From: Bacillota bacterium
GTDB taxonomy: Bacteria > Bacillota > Clostridia > Christensenellales > CAG-138
Assembly: GCA_023453725.1 (NCBI GenBank)
Contig: JAEXTB010000314.1
Span: 1 to 6,546, forward strand
Length of the DNA stretch: 6,546 nucleotides
Direction of reading: 5' to 3'
How positions within the stretch are numbered: the stretch's first letter is position 1; each line of letters starts with the position of its first letter. The notes below the pieces were generated by a model. The model did no database searches. It was given only the letters and a program-made list of their open reading frames with translations, and was not told the origin of the DNA. Below are positions 6,064 to 6,546 of the stretch, piece after piece. The translations under genes were made by a program, and so were the position numbers.

Positions 6064-6546
6064 TTACGGTAAAATTTTCCTGCATTCCATATAATATCTC
6101 TTCTCTGAGGCTTCGCCCATTGAGAAGGTTTTGCGGGGGAGTGCGCCGTCATAGACGACAGTGGGGAACAGCTCGCTCTTTTTCATGGCCGGGAGCAAGA
6201 ACCCTACGGTATCCGGCTTTTTGGAAAGCGAGCGGACAACGTCCGCGCCATGGATATAGTCTACCTCGCTGTGCAAAAATTCTTTGAGCAGCGCGTCGAT
6301 TGCGTTCTGCAGCGTCCCAACGCTCAGCTGTTGTTTGGGGGCTACAACCTCAAAGTATCCCATTTTGTCCCCATGGTAAAAGGGCAGCATATGCGCACCG
6401 TTTTCGGGGTTTCCTGCAGCAGCTGCAAAGTCCTCTTCATTGGCGCAATAGCGGGTGGATACGTTCCCGTTTTCCTCCTTAAGCAGATCGCCCAGGCGCT
6501 CAATCGCCTTTTCGGGTGCAATGCCAAAGAGTACGCGGTGTATGGG
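6064..6546 (-). CDS. DUF1015 family protein, C-terminal part
   Basis: The frame is open from the window edge to TAA (6066-6064), giving the last 160 residues of a protein usually over 400 long; the start is outside. The recognisable part is the C-terminal signature PRKTFSMGEASEKRYYMECRKI, seen here as RKTFSMGEA followed by EKRYYMECRKI, along with an HGADVV stretch and a GFLLPAM strand. DUF1015 proteins (DhaL-unrelated, also called SpoIIIAH-independent cytosolic proteins in no accepted scheme) have no established function. In Clostridia they are often found beside serine-biosynthesis genes (serA, serC), and here the next gene is aspartate kinase, so a role tied to amino-acid metabolism is possible but unproven. 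The aspartate kinase Shine-Dalgarno begins immediately after this stop codon, consistent with an operon. Confidence 0.82.
   Translation of the reverse strand, partial: PIHRVLFGIAPEKAIERLGDLLKEENGNVSTRYCANEEDFAAAAGNPENGAHMLPFYHGDKMGYFEVVAPKQQLSVGTLQNAIDALLKEFLHSEVDYIHGADVVRSLSKKPDTVGFLLPAMKKSELFPTVVYDGALPRKTFSMGEASEKRYYMECRKILP

Noticed and set aside
6045..6152. 36-codon N-terminal extension of the aspartate kinase
   Set aside because: It overlaps the end of the DUF1015 gene in another frame, resembles no kinase sequence, and the kinase signature begins right after ATG 6044.

Overview
The window looks like ordinary chromosome from a low-to-mid GC Gram-positive bacterium, most likely a member of the Clostridia. 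The pointers are the rsmE-mtaB-HIT gene order, strong AGGAGG-type ribosome binding sites, a SAPGKR-type aspartate kinase, a DUF1015 protein and a VanY-like lipoprotein. I cannot name the genus. No insertion sequence, phage gene, CRISPR array, tRNA or rRNA was seen.

Left part, plus strand (1-1953): the 3' end of rsmE (16S rRNA U1498 methyltransferase), mtaB (tRNA ms2t6A37 methylthiotransferase) and a HIT-family nucleotide hydrolase form a tight translation/housekeeping operon. It is closed by a clear hairpin-plus-T terminator. The mtaB start is best read as TTG at 256, behind a good Shine-Dalgarno lying inside the end of rsmE.

Bases 1954-2186 hold no convincing gene. They do contain several good inverted repeats and a second intrinsic terminator (2137-2158), so a small structured RNA or structured leader/trailer is possible.

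Middle part, plus strand (2187-3724): a two-gene regulated unit. A TetR-family repressor gene overlaps by 4 bases a gene for a flavodoxin-fold protein with a compact four-cysteine motif like that of iron-sulfur flavoproteins. The promoter is covered by two tandem palindromes whose centres are 21 bp apart, strongly suggesting autorepression. The inducer is unknown. A hairpin able to act in both directions separates this unit from the convergent genes to its right.

Right part, minus strand (6546 down to 3742): the 3' part of a DUF1015 gene is followed after 19 bases by a two-ACT-domain aspartate kinase, which ends in its own terminator. Next comes a separate gene for a secreted VanY-like (M15) D,D-carboxypeptidase lipoprotein, whose Shine-Dalgarno is half buried in a predicted leader hairpin. 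Aspartate kinase feeds diaminopimelate and lysine synthesis while the carboxypeptidase family trims peptidoglycan, but the terminator between them argues against one operon.

The most interesting items are the dual-operator TetR/iron-sulfur-flavoprotein unit and the structured intergenic region 1966-2158. Neither is proof of a new system.
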